The notes under the pieces: model-generated
The model's input: the letters and a program-made list of their open reading frames with translations, nothing else
Told to the model about the DNA's origin: nothing
The model's database searches: none
Assembly (NCBI GenBank): GCA_030055465.1
Contig: JASFYF010000001.1
Coordinates: 413,179-477,178 of the forward strand
Source of the DNA: Candidatus Nezhaarchaeota archaeon
GTDB lineage: Archaea; Thermoproteota; Methanomethylicia; Nezhaarchaeales; WYZ-LMO8
Length of the DNA stretch: 64,000 bases
Direction of reading: 5' to 3'
Program-made: the position numbers and the translations under genes
In this document: positions 7,854 to 16,477 of the stretch, piece after piece
Numbering within the stretch: the stretch's first letter is position 1
Layout of the letters: each line of letters opens with the position of its first letter

Positions 7854-9809
7854 CTACATTTTCTTTACCATTTTTAGGTTTATCGCTTTTGTGCAGCTCT
7901 CCAGGACCGTTTTAATGGAGTAAACCAGCATTAGCCTTGCCTTCCGTGTTTCCTCGTCTCTCTCCCTTATCACGTTAACTTTTTCGTAGTAGGAGTTGAA
8001 GAGCTCGCTTAAACGGTTCAGAAACAACGTTAAGATTTCCGGTCTAAGCTCCTCCGCAGCTTGTACGAAGAGCTCAGGGTACCTAGCCATCTGTATGACT
8101 AGTTCGCGCTCGTAGTCGTGGATAAGCTTTGCAACGTCAACGTTGAGCGTAGGTGCAAAGCCGCTTTTCCTTAGTATGCCTAGAGCCCTTACATAGGTGT
8201 AGTTTATGAATGGAAAGCTGTTCCTCTCGAAGTTTATCACTTGATCCCAATCGAAAGTCATGGTTTTTGAGGGCGTCACGTTTACAAGGGCAAACCTCAC
8301 AGCGCCGGTACCAACGACTTCGGCTATCTCCCTTTTTTCTTCCTCGGTTAAGCTTGGACCCCTCTTCTCAACTTCACGATGAACCCTAGCTACGGCTTCG
8401 TTTAACAGGTCGTCTAGCGCTATGTATCTACCTCGCCTACTCGACATTTTTGCCCCGGGTAGACGCACAAGTTCATAGGCGTAGTGAACGTATCGATTTT
8501 GGATGTCCTCAACTTGAAGGAGTTTTAGGATAATCTTGAGCTGCAATTGGGCGAGGCTCTGTTCAACCCCTATGACGTTTATGACCTTGTTGGCTCTTTC
8601 GAGCTTCCATAGAGCATACGCTATGTCCCTCGTCGTGTAAAGCGTAGTTCCATCAGCTCTCTTCAAGGTCAACTTGGGTATCTGCTTTCCAGGCAAACCC
8701 CATTCATCCTTTACTCCGAGGTTTGAAGAAACCTTGTCTACATCTAGTATTAGGGCGCCTTCCTGGGTTTCAAGAGCCCACGGGGCCAGCGTCGAGATCT
8801 TGTTTATTATCGTGTCGGCTGCACCGCTCCAGACAGCGATCTCGCTTTCCCAATCCCATTGGTCAAAGCGCACACCCAATCGAGACAGCGTCTCCTTGAA
8901 GCCCTCTATCACCCTGTTGCAGAGCTCTCTCACAAGCTCTACAGCATCCCGGACACCCTCTTCGTACTCTCTGTTAAGCCTAGAGATGGCCCTTCTAGGG
9001 TCTTCATCCTTGCTTATCTTCTCGAGAAGTTCATCGAATAGTTCTGGATCCCTGCTCCTCAAGTCGTAGGTTATGCTAACCCATTCATCTATTTCCTTTG
9101 TTAAATTGGCCCTTTCCTCATCGTTTGAGGCTGCTTTCAACCTCTCCTTAAGCCCCTTTATCTCCACGATGGCGTTAGTCATGGGATAAACGAGACCTAT
9201 CATGTGATCTGGTTTACCTCCCATAATCCTGTGCTTGACTTTTGAGTAACCGTAGGCAGCAATCATGACTTGGAGTCCAACGTCGTTCACGTAGAAGTGA
9301 GCTTTAACCATGTGCCCCCTCGCTTTTAGAAGCGAGACGAGCGAGTCGCCGATTATGGCGTTTCTACCGGTACCTATGGTTAAGGGATGAACCGGGTTCC
9401 CGCTTGTGTGCTCCACTATCACTTTAAGCGGCCTCTCGGTTTTGACAAGTCCATATTCCGAGGAGAACGCGATTATCGAGGAGAAAAGCTCTTTCGCTAG
9501 CTCGCGGTGGTTAACGTAGAGGTTTACGTAACCTTCCCCTGCTGCTTCAGCCTTCTCGACAAATCGCCTTTCCCCGGAAGACGATATCACGAAGGATATC
9601 TCTTCGGCCAACTTCCTGGGATTCAACCCCGCAACCTTAGCTACCTCGAAGCAGGGGTAGGCCAGCTCACCCATACTTCTATAGGGGGGCGTTTCAAGAC
9701 CCCTATTCAAGGCGTCCTCCACGGCGCCGCGCATCGCTTCGCTTACCGAGGATTTTATGAGATTCGCGCACTCATCCTCGAAAAGCTTGAAGGGCCTTGC
9801 GTAGGGCAT
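7854..9809 (-). CDS. argS: arginyl-tRNA synthetase
   Basis: Class I aminoacyl-tRNA synthetase that charges tRNA-Arg, 651 residues, a normal archaeal length. It has the N-terminal Add1-type domain, the ATP-binding signature SGNPVHPLTIGTGRNA (the HIGH equivalent is HPLTIG), the family segment KAHFYVNDVGLQV, the KMSK-equivalent GAKMSSRRGRYIALDDLL, and a DALR-type C-terminal anticodon-binding domain beginning FPFINYTYVRALGIL. Monocistronic on the minus strand. An intron-containing tRNA-Arg gene sits ~890 bp beyond its 3' end. Confidence 0.97.
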   Translation of the reverse strand: MPYARPFKLFEDECANLIKSSVSEAMRGAVEDALNRGLETPPYRSMGELAYPCFEVAKVAGLNPRKLAEEISFVISSSGERRFVEKAEAAGEGYVNLYVNHRELAKELFSSIIAFSSEYGLVKTERPLKVIVEHTSGNPVHPLTIGTGRNAIIGDSLVSLLKARGHMVKAHFYVNDVGLQVMIAAYGYSKVKHRIMGGKPDHMIGLVYPMTNAIVEIKGLKERLKAASNDEERANLTKEIDEWVSITYDLRSRDPELFDELLEKISKDEDPRRAISRLNREYEEGVRDAVELVRELCNRVIEGFKETLSRLGVRFDQWDWESEIAVWSGAADTIINKISTLAPWALETQEGALILDVDKVSSNLGVKDEWGLPGKQIPKLTLKRADGTTLYTTRDIAYALWKLERANKVINVIGVEQSLAQLQLKIILKLLQVEDIQNRYVHYAYELVRLPGAKMSSRRGRYIALDDLLNEAVARVHREVEKRGPSLTEEEKREIAEVVGTGAVRFALVNVTPSKTMTFDWDQVINFERNSFPFINYTYVRALGILRKSGFAPTLNVDVAKLIHDYERELVIQMARYPELFVQAAEELRPEILTLFLNRLSELFNSYYEKVNVIRERDEETRKARLMLVYSIKTVLESCTKAINLKMVKKM

Positions 9810-9857
9810 TTTTCTCTCACGTTATAGTTTTTCCAAAAATAAAAATGTGGTTGAAGG

Positions 9858-10547
9858 CTACTGGACGAAGGCTATTGACGCATCTTTTATCTTGCTGAAA
9901 ATTGCGGCGTTTATTATCATCGGAGTCAAGGATTCTATCATCAACGAGGCCCTGAGAGGCCCTACGTACACCGGGCGAAGGTTAGGTATCTCCTTGGTTA
10001 GCTTAGTCACCAACTCCACTGCTCCGGGATCATCTCCAGCTATGGGAACATCGTAATTTAGTATGGTTGCCGGGTTTGCGAGCTTTTTAGCTGAAATCGC
10101 GTGGTAGGCAGCTACAACGGGGATGCCTTGAAGTTCTTGAGCTAAGCTCTCGGCGTAGGATATTGCTCTGCCATCCTTAATTATTGGGGAGTAAACCATG
10201 CCTTTTTCTATTTTAATCATGGGCACTACGGGCGAAACCAGCACCTGCTTGGGGTTCAACCTATCCTTTATGCTCATAATAGTTGAGGCTGCGAACTCGT
10301 GTGGTATCGTCAGCACCACTATTTCGGCTTCAGCTGCGGCCTCAGGGTTTGATGTCCCACTAATGGATCCCGCCATGGAGTCTCCGTAAAATGCTTTGGC
10401 TTTAGCTAGGTAGTCAGCGGCGGCTTTAGCTCCTTTACTAGCCTCCCTTGAACCTATTATCACTTCGTGACTTTTAGACCACCTCAGCGCCAAGCCCTCA
10501 CCCATGTCTCCGGTTCCGCCAAGCAAAGCAATCTTCACTGAGACCAC
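9858..10547 (-). CDS. fno: F420-dependent NADP oxidoreductase
   Basis: Hydride exchange between coenzyme F420 and NADP(H), in the cytoplasm. 229 residues with the nucleotide-binding start KIALLGGTGDMGEGLALRW, the SREASKGAKAAADYL stretch that binds the NADP phosphate in this family, VVLTIPHEFA, and the C-terminal NYDVPIAGDDPGA segment. It is transcribed away from fae across a 180-bp intergenic region, an arrangement fitting shared C1/F420 metabolism. Confidence 0.93.
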   Translation of the reverse strand: MVSVKIALLGGTGDMGEGLALRWSKSHEVIIGSREASKGAKAAADYLAKAKAFYGDSMAGSISGTSNPEAAAEAEIVVLTIPHEFAASTIMSIKDRLNPKQVLVSPVVPMIKIEKGMVYSPIIKDGRAISYAESLAQELQGIPVVAAYHAISAKKLANPATILNYDVPIAGDDPGAVELVTKLTKEIPNLRPVYVGPLRASLMIESLTPMIINAAIFSKIKDASIAFVQ

Positions 10548-10684
10548 CCGCTTAAACCAGCTTTGCTAGGGGCAGATAAAAGTAGTTGTAGCGCTGTAGA
10601 AGATCTCTGTGTTTTGGGCGCCTATTTATGCTCAAGCCACAAGCAGAATATATTTTATTATCTATCTATTTCTTAGACTAGAAA

Positions 10685-10694
10685 GCTTAAAAAA
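10685..10694 (+). promoter_or_regulatory. TATA box of fae
   Basis: GCTTAAAAAA about 40 bp before the ATG at 10728 (about 34 bp before the GTG at 10719). Transcription would start near 10715, leaving almost no leader, so fae mRNA is probably leaderless or nearly so. Confidence 0.5.
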
Positions 10695-10727
10695 CGGGTA
10701 ATTATTAGATAATGTTTTGTGTCGCGT

Positions 10728-11240
10728 ATGGCCAAAATAGGCATGAGGTTTGGAGAGGCATTAATCGGCGAAGAGCCCGAGATAGCTCATATAGATCTGA
10801 TAATAGGGGACAAGGATGGCCCAGCGGGCACGGGTTTTGCCTTCGGCTTGTCGCACCAGACCTATGGCCACACCAAGCTATTCGCCGTCTTAACGCCAAA
10901 CCTGCTAGTAAAGCCTGTAACGCTCCTCGTGCCCAAGGTAACGATCAAAAACCTCAACCAAGCTGGACTGGCGTTCGGATCGGCGCAGTATGCAGTTGCC
11001 AAAGCTGTTGCCGACGCCGTCGCCGAAGGAATAATACCAAAGGACTTAGTTGAAGACGTTGTAATAATATGCGGTGTATTCATTCATCCGAAGGCGAAGG
11101 ACCCAGACAAAGTCTTCAGGTACAACTACGAAGCCACGAAGCTCGCCCTTAAAAGAGCGATGAGCAGAGAGCCGAGCATAGACGAGATATTGGCTAGAAA
11201 GGATGAAGCTACACATCCGCTTTATAAGCCCACACGTTAA
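10728..11240 (+). CDS. fae: formaldehyde-activating enzyme
   Basis: Condenses formaldehyde with tetrahydromethanopterin to methylene-H4MPT. The sequence follows family members throughout: GEALIGEEPEIAHIDLIIGD at the start with the catalytic-site histidine in AHIDL, LTPNLLVKPVTLLVPKVTIK, FGSAQYAVAKAVADAVAEG, and GVFIHPKAKD with FRYNYEATKLALKRA at the end. 170 residues, a usual length. ATG 10728 and GTG 10719 are both possible starts. It is followed after ~30 bp by an amidohydrolase on the same strand and is divergent from fno. In non-methanogenic archaea Fae often serves formaldehyde detoxification or the reverse ribulose monophosphate pathway. Confidence 0.96.
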   Translation: MAKIGMRFGEALIGEEPEIAHIDLIIGDKDGPAGTGFAFGLSHQTYGHTKLFAVLTPNLLVKPVTLLVPKVTIKNLNQAGLAFGSAQYAVAKAVADAVAEGIIPKDLVEDVVIICGVFIHPKAKDPDKVFRYNYEATKLALKRAMSREPSIDEILARKDEATHPLYKPTR

Positions 11241-11269
11241 TCGAACTACACTGCAAGGTGGCCCGCGAT

Positions 11270-12106
11270 ATGGGAACCATAAGTGATGAAATCGTTAAGA
11301 AGCTGAAGAAGGACTTCTACATAATAGATGTGCACGCCCATATAGGCGAAACAGTCGGAGTAGGCGTTTACCTCCCGGAGTACATAAGGGTTAGAGCCGA
11401 AGACCTGCTCAGGAGCATGAAGCTCAACGGCACAGATAAAGCGGTGATATCACCCCTAGTTGGCTACCCGAGGCCCCACGGCATAAAAGACACCATGAGG
11501 CAAAACGATGAGATAGCTAAAGCCGTAGAGAAATACCCTGACAAGTTTCCGTGCGGTCTGGGGATAGTAGATCCTTACGAGGGTGATAAGTCGATTGAAG
11601 AGGTCCACAGGATAATGAGAGATCTGGGTCTTAGAGGATTGTTGTTTTACATGACCTTCCAAGGTACATACCTCAATAATCCATTGATGGTTAGGATACT
11701 TAGAGAGCTGTCAAAATATCCGGGAGCTGTCGTCATGGCACACACGTCCAGCGGAATACCTGGCGAGCCGTGGAGGCTGGGCGAGCTTGCCGAGATGTTT
11801 CCAAGCTTAAAATTCATAAGCGCGCATCCCTGCGTGGGCATTGGACAGCTAGGCCAGCACATCCCCTTCTGCAGGAGGTTGAAGAACCTATACGTTGACA
11901 CCGCTCTTTGGATTCCGGAGGATGAAACGTGGTTGACGGCGAAGGCGTTGGGAGCGGACCACATCCTCTACGGTGGGGACATAGGGGGTATATCGCGGGT
12001 TTCTTTTGGTCTCCTTCAGTTGCTTTTGACTGACGTCTTCACTGAGGAGGAACTTGAAATGATTCTGAGCAAAAACGCAGCGAAGATATTCAACATAAAG
12101 GTATAG
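11270..12106 (+). CDS. amidohydrolase-2 family metal-dependent hydrolase
   Basis: TIM-barrel hydrolase of the amidohydrolase_2 group, ~278 residues. It has the metal-binding start FYIIDVHAHIGE (HxH), the later histidine in VVMAHTSSG, FISAHPCVG, and the conserved aspartate in ILYGGDIGG, followed by the terminal NAAKIFNI. ATG 11270 follows AAGGTGG by about nine bases; GTG 11258 is an in-frame alternative. It probably forms an operon with fae. The substrate cannot be read from sequence; decarboxylation and hydrolysis both occur in this family, so a role in producing or consuming C1 units is only suggested by the neighbourhood. Confidence 0.85.
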   Translation: MGTISDEIVKKLKKDFYIIDVHAHIGETVGVGVYLPEYIRVRAEDLLRSMKLNGTDKAVISPLVGYPRPHGIKDTMRQNDEIAKAVEKYPDKFPCGLGIVDPYEGDKSIEEVHRIMRDLGLRGLLFYMTFQGTYLNNPLMVRILRELSKYPGAVVMAHTSSGIPGEPWRLGELAEMFPSLKFISAHPCVGIGQLGQHIPFCRRLKNLYVDTALWIPEDETWLTAKALGADHILYGGDIGGISRVSFGLLQLLLTDVFTEEELEMILSKNAAKIFNIKV

Positions 12107-12119
12107 CTCCCCTCCAACA

Positions 12120-12160
12120 TTTTTTGTAACTTAAGGTACCCTCCTCATGGTGGAGGGGGC
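12120..12160 (+). terminator. poly-T tract and hairpin after the fae operon
   Basis: A run of six T (12120-12125) just after the stop codon, the usual archaeal termination signal, then a hairpin CCCTCC (12139-12144)/GGAGGG (12152-12157) followed by a T-rich stretch. Confidence 0.55.
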
Positions 12161-12535
12161 TTTCATCTATTCTTTCGTAATTCCAAGCAGCCTTGGAGGA
12201 TGAGGGGCATGAATGTAGCAACGTCTTCCCTAATATTATCTTGATTTACAGAGGTCAGCGCACCCAGAGCGCTCTCCAATCCGTGTTTTTGTAATACCAC
12301 CTCATAGGTCTTCTTACAAAATCCTATCCTGCCTCACATAATCCAAGAAGTGCTTTATAGAACCTTGGCTTGAATAACACTTTTGAAAAGCTACCAAACT
12401 ATGACAATAAGCATTATGCGTTGTTGGCTTAAACTAGAAAGAAAAAAGAGGCCCAGAAACCTTGAAGCAGACTTCTACCTGCAAAGAGAAGCCCAGAAAG
12501 TGTGGTTTGGGGTAAATCTCCACGTGATTGGCGGT
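12161..12535. other. intergenic stretch with a possible gene remnant
   Basis: No firm gene. A plus-strand frame from about 12383 reads EADFYLQREAQKVWFGVN and then runs into the 3' end of the nucleotidyltransferase on the other strand. The phrase faintly resembles HEPN/PaREP1-type helices, which would fit the toxin-antitoxin genes next door, but the resemblance is too weak to name it. Confidence 0.25.
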
Positions 12536-12856
12536 TCAGTCAAGAACCCTGTACTCCTTTACCATTTTTTTGAATATCTTAGCGTCGGATATGTTTAGCA
12601 CGTGTAGCTCTATCCTTCTATTTGGAACTAGACGGCGTGCTTCATGTAAAACTTGTAGCCGGTCAACAGTGTCTGGAACTTCAATTAGGACATCTATGTC
12701 GCTTGCCCCAATGCTTTCGCCTTTGCTGTACGATCCGAAAAGGTAAGCCTTGCCGTTGTGGTTTCTAGCCAACTCGCTGAGCACTTGCAGGTACTTAGCC
12801 AAGTTTTTTTCGATGTCCCTCCCAGCATTCCTCAGGTAATTTATATATTGATGCAT
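12536..12856 (-). CDS. MNT-type minimal nucleotidyltransferase (antitoxin of a HEPN/MNT pair)
   Basis: 106 residues with the nucleotidyltransferase signature AYLFGSYSKGESIGASDIDVLIEV: the GSY...G loop and the catalytic DxD pair. Family members pair with HEPN proteins; in studied cases MNT modifies the HEPN partner with AMP and blocks its RNase activity. Its start overlaps the HEPN gene's end by 16 bases, as expected for a two-gene module. Confidence 0.85.
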   Translation of the reverse strand: MHQYINYLRNAGRDIEKNLAKYLQVLSELARNHNGKAYLFGSYSKGESIGASDIDVLIEVPDTVDRLQVLHEARRLVPNRRIELHVLNISDAKIFKKMVKEYRVLD

Positions 12857-13185
12857 TTGAAGACCTCGTCTACGAACTTCTTCGCTTCGACATACTCTTT
12901 TTCAGTGTACCTCCTAATAAAGTACCTTGCGCCTATGTATGCATCCTCCAGAATGTCTATTACAAACCACTTTTCGTCAGCTAACCTCTTAAGACGCTCA
13001 TCATTGGAGACCTCAATTAATTCCCAGATAGAGTGGGTTCTTGGGAAGTCGCCAATGGACTTGAAGAGCGACGCCTTCAAAGCCAGTTGAACAGCTTGCT
13101 CTAAGTGAAATAAAGCAATATCAAATCTGCCCATGGAAACATCATATTCGCTAACCCTATAGAAATGTTTAGCCTTCTCAATCAT
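12841..13185 (-). CDS. HEPN domain protein (toxin of a HEPN/MNT pair)
   Basis: An all-helical HEPN protein of about 114 residues: FDIALFHLEQAVQLALKASL in the centre and ARYFIRRYTEKEYVEAKKFVDEVF at the C-terminus. The catalytic R(x4-6)H motif is not obvious here, so RNase activity is uncertain. The frame stays open upstream to 13308, but the hydrophobic extension looks spurious; I chose ATG 13185, downstream of a TATA-like ATTTTAAT. Transcribed first, with the nucleotidyltransferase overlapping its 3' end. Confidence 0.78.
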   Translation of the reverse strand: MIEKAKHFYRVSEYDVSMGRFDIALFHLEQAVQLALKASLFKSIGDFPRTHSIWELIEVSNDERLKRLADEKWFVIDILEDAYIGARYFIRRYTEKEYVEAKKFVDEVFKCINI

Positions 13186-13462
13186 CTCTAGGTATACTCG
13201 TAAACTCAAACTAAGGCACCAAGAAGTTATTATTCCAACCAAGTAATTAAAATATGCATGGCCGTCCAATTGTAGGTATACCATTATATGTTTAGAAAGC
13301 ATTCCCAAAGGCGTCGAACCCGCATGTTATGGGGTCCCACTTGTCCATGCTGGCTCGAGGCTCCTACTAGAAAAATTCAAGTCAACGTTGCTCAATAAGG
13401 CGTAGAAACAATGGGGTCATCAGCTTGCAGTAGCTGGGCGCGCGTCAAGCATTAAAATTTGA

Positions 13463-13566
13463 TGGCCCGGCCGGGATTTGAACCCGGGTCACCGGCTCGA
13501 AAGGCCGGGATACTTGGCCGGAGTGTACGGTCCCCCACGCAGGGTAACCCCCTATACGACCGGGCC
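13463..13566 (-). tRNA. tRNA-Glu(TTC) with a 29-nt intron in the D-loop
   Basis: Acceptor GGCCCGG/CCGGGCC (13560-13566 with 13464-13470), T-arm CCGGG-TTCAAAT-CCCGG, anticodon loop CTTTCGA on a CCGGC/GCCGG-type stem, so anticodon TTC. The D-arm is interrupted at 13523-13551. Removing those 29 nt gives GTAT-AGTCCGGCCA-AGTAT, identical to the intact D-arm of tRNA-Glu(CTC) at 40830. The ends form a bulge-helix-bulge: D-stem GUAU pairs with intron GUAC, with bulges AG/G and AC/U. A TATA-like ATTTAAGA lies near 13590-13600. Confidence 0.92.
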
Positions 13567-13752
13567 CAGCACTTCTGGGTTTCTGCCTTCCCCCCTCTTA
13601 AATGTTAGGGACTTTTAATGCTGGTTTGTCCACAAATATTTCGTGTTTGCCGGAAAGCTGCCTGACGCTTACTAGAGAGAAGAGAGCACGTGTTGGATTC
13701 GGCTCTTAGCTAAGAGATAGCTTTTATTCCTTATTTAGCTGTATACTTTTGG

Positions 13753-14496
13753 GTGCGGGAGTTGGACGTGAAGATACTTGGCAAGGGCATCAAGAACGGG
13801 TGGCTTATCGCCGGCCTCCCTGACGCCGGCCTCGTAGGCGCCATAGCAACTGCCCACATAATTAGGATGTTAAACATGGAGGCCATAGGGCACATTGAAA
13901 GCGATCTTCTTCCACCGTTAATTGTGGTTCACAACTCGAAAGTCTACGATCCAGTGAGGTTTTTCGGAAAAAACGATATAATGGTTCTGAGCAGCGAAGT
14001 TCCAATAGGCTCGCCGTTAGTCTACCCTCTAGGCAGGGCCGTTGTTGAGTGGGCTGCGGAGGAGGGGGTTAAAGGCATCATAGCAATAACCGGCATCGCC
14101 GTCTCTAACAGGCTCGACATAGAGGTTCCGGAGGTCTACGGGATCTCAAGCTCCTCCGAGGTACGCGAAATATTGGAGAAGGCGAACATAAAGGTTTTTG
14201 AGGAAGGCTTCGTTGTGGGGCCCACCGCGATAATGATGAGGGAATGCATGAAGAGGGGGCTCCCCTCAGTTATGATTTTAGCTCAAAGCTTTCTCGAGTA
14301 TCCGGACCCCGGAGCCGCTGCGCAAGCAGTGGTAGCATTGAACAAGATGCTAGCCCTCAACGTCGACGTGAAGCCACTCCTGGATGAGGCCGAGATTATA
14401 AGGGTTAGAACTCGCGAACTCATGAGGCGCACAACTGAGGCTATGAGACAGATGAAGAAAGCACATGAATACGAGGTTCCATTGATGTACACTTGA
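13753..14496 (+). CDS. PAC2-family protein (proteasome assembly chaperone-like)
   Basis: 247 residues of the archaeal PAC2/PbaB-like family, ATP-grasp-chaperone relatives of eukaryotic proteasome assembly chaperone 2. Visible pieces are GWLIAGLPDAGLVGAIATAHII near the start, ESDLLPPLIVVHN, GIIAITGIAV and FVVGPTAIMMREC. GTG start. The stop is about ten bases before the Hsp20 start, so the two protein-quality genes form an operon. Confidence 0.85.
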   Translation: MRELDVKILGKGIKNGWLIAGLPDAGLVGAIATAHIIRMLNMEAIGHIESDLLPPLIVVHNSKVYDPVRFFGKNDIMVLSSEVPIGSPLVYPLGRAVVEWAAEEGVKGIIAITGIAVSNRLDIEVPEVYGISSSSEVREILEKANIKVFEEGFVVGPTAIMMRECMKRGLPSVMILAQSFLEYPDPGAAAQAVVALNKMLALNVDVKPLLDEAEIIRVRTRELMRRTTEAMRQMKKAHEYEVPLMYT

Positions 14497-14506
14497 GGTG
14501 GCATTG

Positions 14507-14926
14507 ATGTTTAGGCGGAAAGGTCTATTCGAGTCTTTCTCTGAAATGATGGAGGAGCTCAGGGAGGAAGTTGAGAGGCTCTCCTCCCTTTTGGAGGACC
14601 TGGATTCCCCGATGTGGGACCCTGTAGAATGCTGCTTAACACCGCTGTCGAAGATACGGGACCTAGGAGGTGAGTACGAGGTAACCGTAGACCTCCCCTT
14701 AGTGAATGAGGGGAGCATAAAGGTTTACGTTGAAGGGAACGATGTGCTGAAGATAGATGCCGAGATGAAGGAGAGGGTGAGCTTTAAACGTCTAGGAGTG
14801 GTTCAAGGGGTTAGAGAGTTTAAGCGCTTCAGGAAGACGATAAGATTCCCGGAGCCCGTTGACCCTGCATCCCTTAGGATCGAGTTTAAGCGTGGCCTAT
14901 TGTTAGTTAAGCTGAGGAAGGCTTGA
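14507..14926 (+). CDS. Hsp20/alpha-crystallin small heat-shock protein
   Basis: 139 residues. An amphipathic N-terminal helix (MMEELREEVERLSSLLEDL) precedes a recognisable alpha-crystallin domain: YEVTVDLPLV, IKVYVEGNDVLKIDAEMKER, FRKTIRFPEPVDPASLRIEF and the closing GLLLVKLRK. The C-terminal IxI anchoring motif is not evident, so it may form smaller oligomers. ATG 14507 is five bases after GAGGTGG; the GTG at 14498 is less likely. Operon with the PAC2 gene; its 3' end overlaps convergent fau-1 by 20 bp. Confidence 0.82.
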   Translation: MFRRKGLFESFSEMMEELREEVERLSSLLEDLDSPMWDPVECCLTPLSKIRDLGGEYEVTVDLPLVNEGSIKVYVEGNDVLKIDAEMKERVSFKRLGVVQGVREFKRFRKTIRFPEPVDPASLRIEFKRGLLLVKLRKA

Positions 14927-16358
14927 AGTTCAACGTTAGATCGCCCTTATTCTCGAGCAAAGCCGCGACGTCTTCAGCTAATTTGACGACCGATTTGAAC
15001 AACGCCTCACTTATGATGCCTTCCTTCACAAGCCTTTCGGCCCTGTCTACATCGACAACGTTGACTTCGCCGTTGGGTTTGGCGATCACGTCCACCTCCA
15101 AGTCAACGTAGTTTATCTTCTTCGGGGCGAACTCAACTGGCGTCGATATGTTCACGTATACTCCCTTCAATTCGCCTTTCTCATTGAAGTACTCGGTTTT
15201 GGATATTGATGAACCTAACCTGTAGGTTGATATTCCGTAGTCGCCGCTTTCTTTGGGTACCTGAAGTCCATCGAAAACGCCGCCACCCTTAAACTCCCTT
15301 TTCAAGACCACAACCATGTTTTCTTTGTCGAATTCCTTTACCGTGCCCGGAGTCAGCGTGTACGCGGTTCCGGCGGGCTTAATGTGGTTTATGGCTACTC
15401 TCGAGCCTAGCTTGAAGGCGTCGCATATCATGATTTTGGAGGCCGTAACCCCCACTTCAACGCCTAAGATTCCCATGATTCCCTCAACCACGTCGACGGC
15501 GTAGGCGTATTTTCTTCCCCAGCTCTTTATCATATGATGGCCTGGCATGGTTGCTGTCACAAGGCCTCTGACGCCGTCAAGGACTCTTTTGCTTCCGTAA
15601 GGGAGCAGGACCACAAAGCGGATGGGGGGCTCAAGTATTGTGCAGGGGGCCTTGGATTCCCTGTACTTCTGCATTACCTTAGCCGCTACCTCTTTTAACT
15701 TCTGCACCTCATCCAGCAGCTCGTTTGCTCCTGCGCGAGCCGCCTCCCTTTTCCACTGTATCCCCCAGTCTGACGGCTTTAAGAGGTGGCCCAAGTCCAT
15801 TAGCTCACGGGCGACGGCTTGTGGAATCCCTTTAGGGACTGAAACCCAACCGCCCTTTACGAGGTCGGCGTAGCGCCCCACAATCCTGACCTTGCTGGTT
15901 AGTTGAACGTAACCTTCCGAACTCGCGGTTGACTTGAAGGGAGACACCATAACCTCTTGTCCTTCAAGCAGCTTCTCCTGTAAGACTCCGACTTCATCGC
16001 CTAGGTCAACGTAGCTAGCGCCTCCTTCAACCTTCTGAACAACCCCTTTACGTATTTCCGACCCCAGCCTCTCGACGGTGGTGATGGCATCGGGAAGCTT
16101 CTCCCTCAAGAAATCTGCAATTTCCCCGGCCCTCTGACCTTCGAGGGCTACTGCTCCCTCCTTCTCGTCGTGATCCCTTATCACCGCGTCGTGCTGGGCG
16201 CTAAAATCTTTAAGGTTAAGCCTAACCGCTAGTGTACGCGATGGCATTGATATCCTGAAGCCATTGTCCAACAAGAGCTTGGCGAGGGCTGTGCTGTATA
16301 TTCCCCTAACCATAACTGCCGGCTTCTCCACCCCCGTTGCCACCACCTGAATGCGCAT
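14907..16358 (-). CDS. FAU-1 family AU-rich RNA-binding protein / ribonuclease
   Basis: 483 residues with the two-part FAU-1 layout: an N-terminal RNase E/G-like S1-containing region (RIQVVATGVEKPAVMVRGIY, GASYVDLGDEVGVL) and a C-terminal DUF402 barrel (INHIKPAGTAYTLTPGTV, INYVDLEVDVIAKPNGEV). Characterised archaeal members bind AU-rich RNA and are reported to process 5S rRNA precursors. Monocistronic on the minus strand. Confidence 0.88.
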   Translation of the reverse strand: MRIQVVATGVEKPAVMVRGIYSTALAKLLLDNGFRISMPSRTLAVRLNLKDFSAQHDAVIRDHDEKEGAVALEGQRAGEIADFLREKLPDAITTVERLGSEIRKGVVQKVEGGASYVDLGDEVGVLQEKLLEGQEVMVSPFKSTASSEGYVQLTSKVRIVGRYADLVKGGWVSVPKGIPQAVARELMDLGHLLKPSDWGIQWKREAARAGANELLDEVQKLKEVAAKVMQKYRESKAPCTILEPPIRFVVLLPYGSKRVLDGVRGLVTATMPGHHMIKSWGRKYAYAVDVVEGIMGILGVEVGVTASKIMICDAFKLGSRVAINHIKPAGTAYTLTPGTVKEFDKENMVVVLKREFKGGGVFDGLQVPKESGDYGISTYRLGSSISKTEYFNEKGELKGVYVNISTPVEFAPKKINYVDLEVDVIAKPNGEVNVVDVDRAERLVKEGIISEALFKSVVKLAEDVAALLENKGDLTLNFKPSSA

Positions 16359-16477
16359 TGAATCCTAGCTGCTGTCTAATTTAGATCTGAAAGTTTTTAA
16401 AGAAGCGGTATAAGCCTTTTTCTGGTAGAAGCTGTACCTCATCTGCCCTTTTGACTCCATCATGGAGGTGTATGTTA

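Noticed and set aside
12383-12598. Plus-strand 71-codon frame as a HEPN/PaREP1 protein
   Set aside because: Only one helix-like phrase resembles the family, and the frame ends inside the antisense of the nucleotidyltransferase gene.
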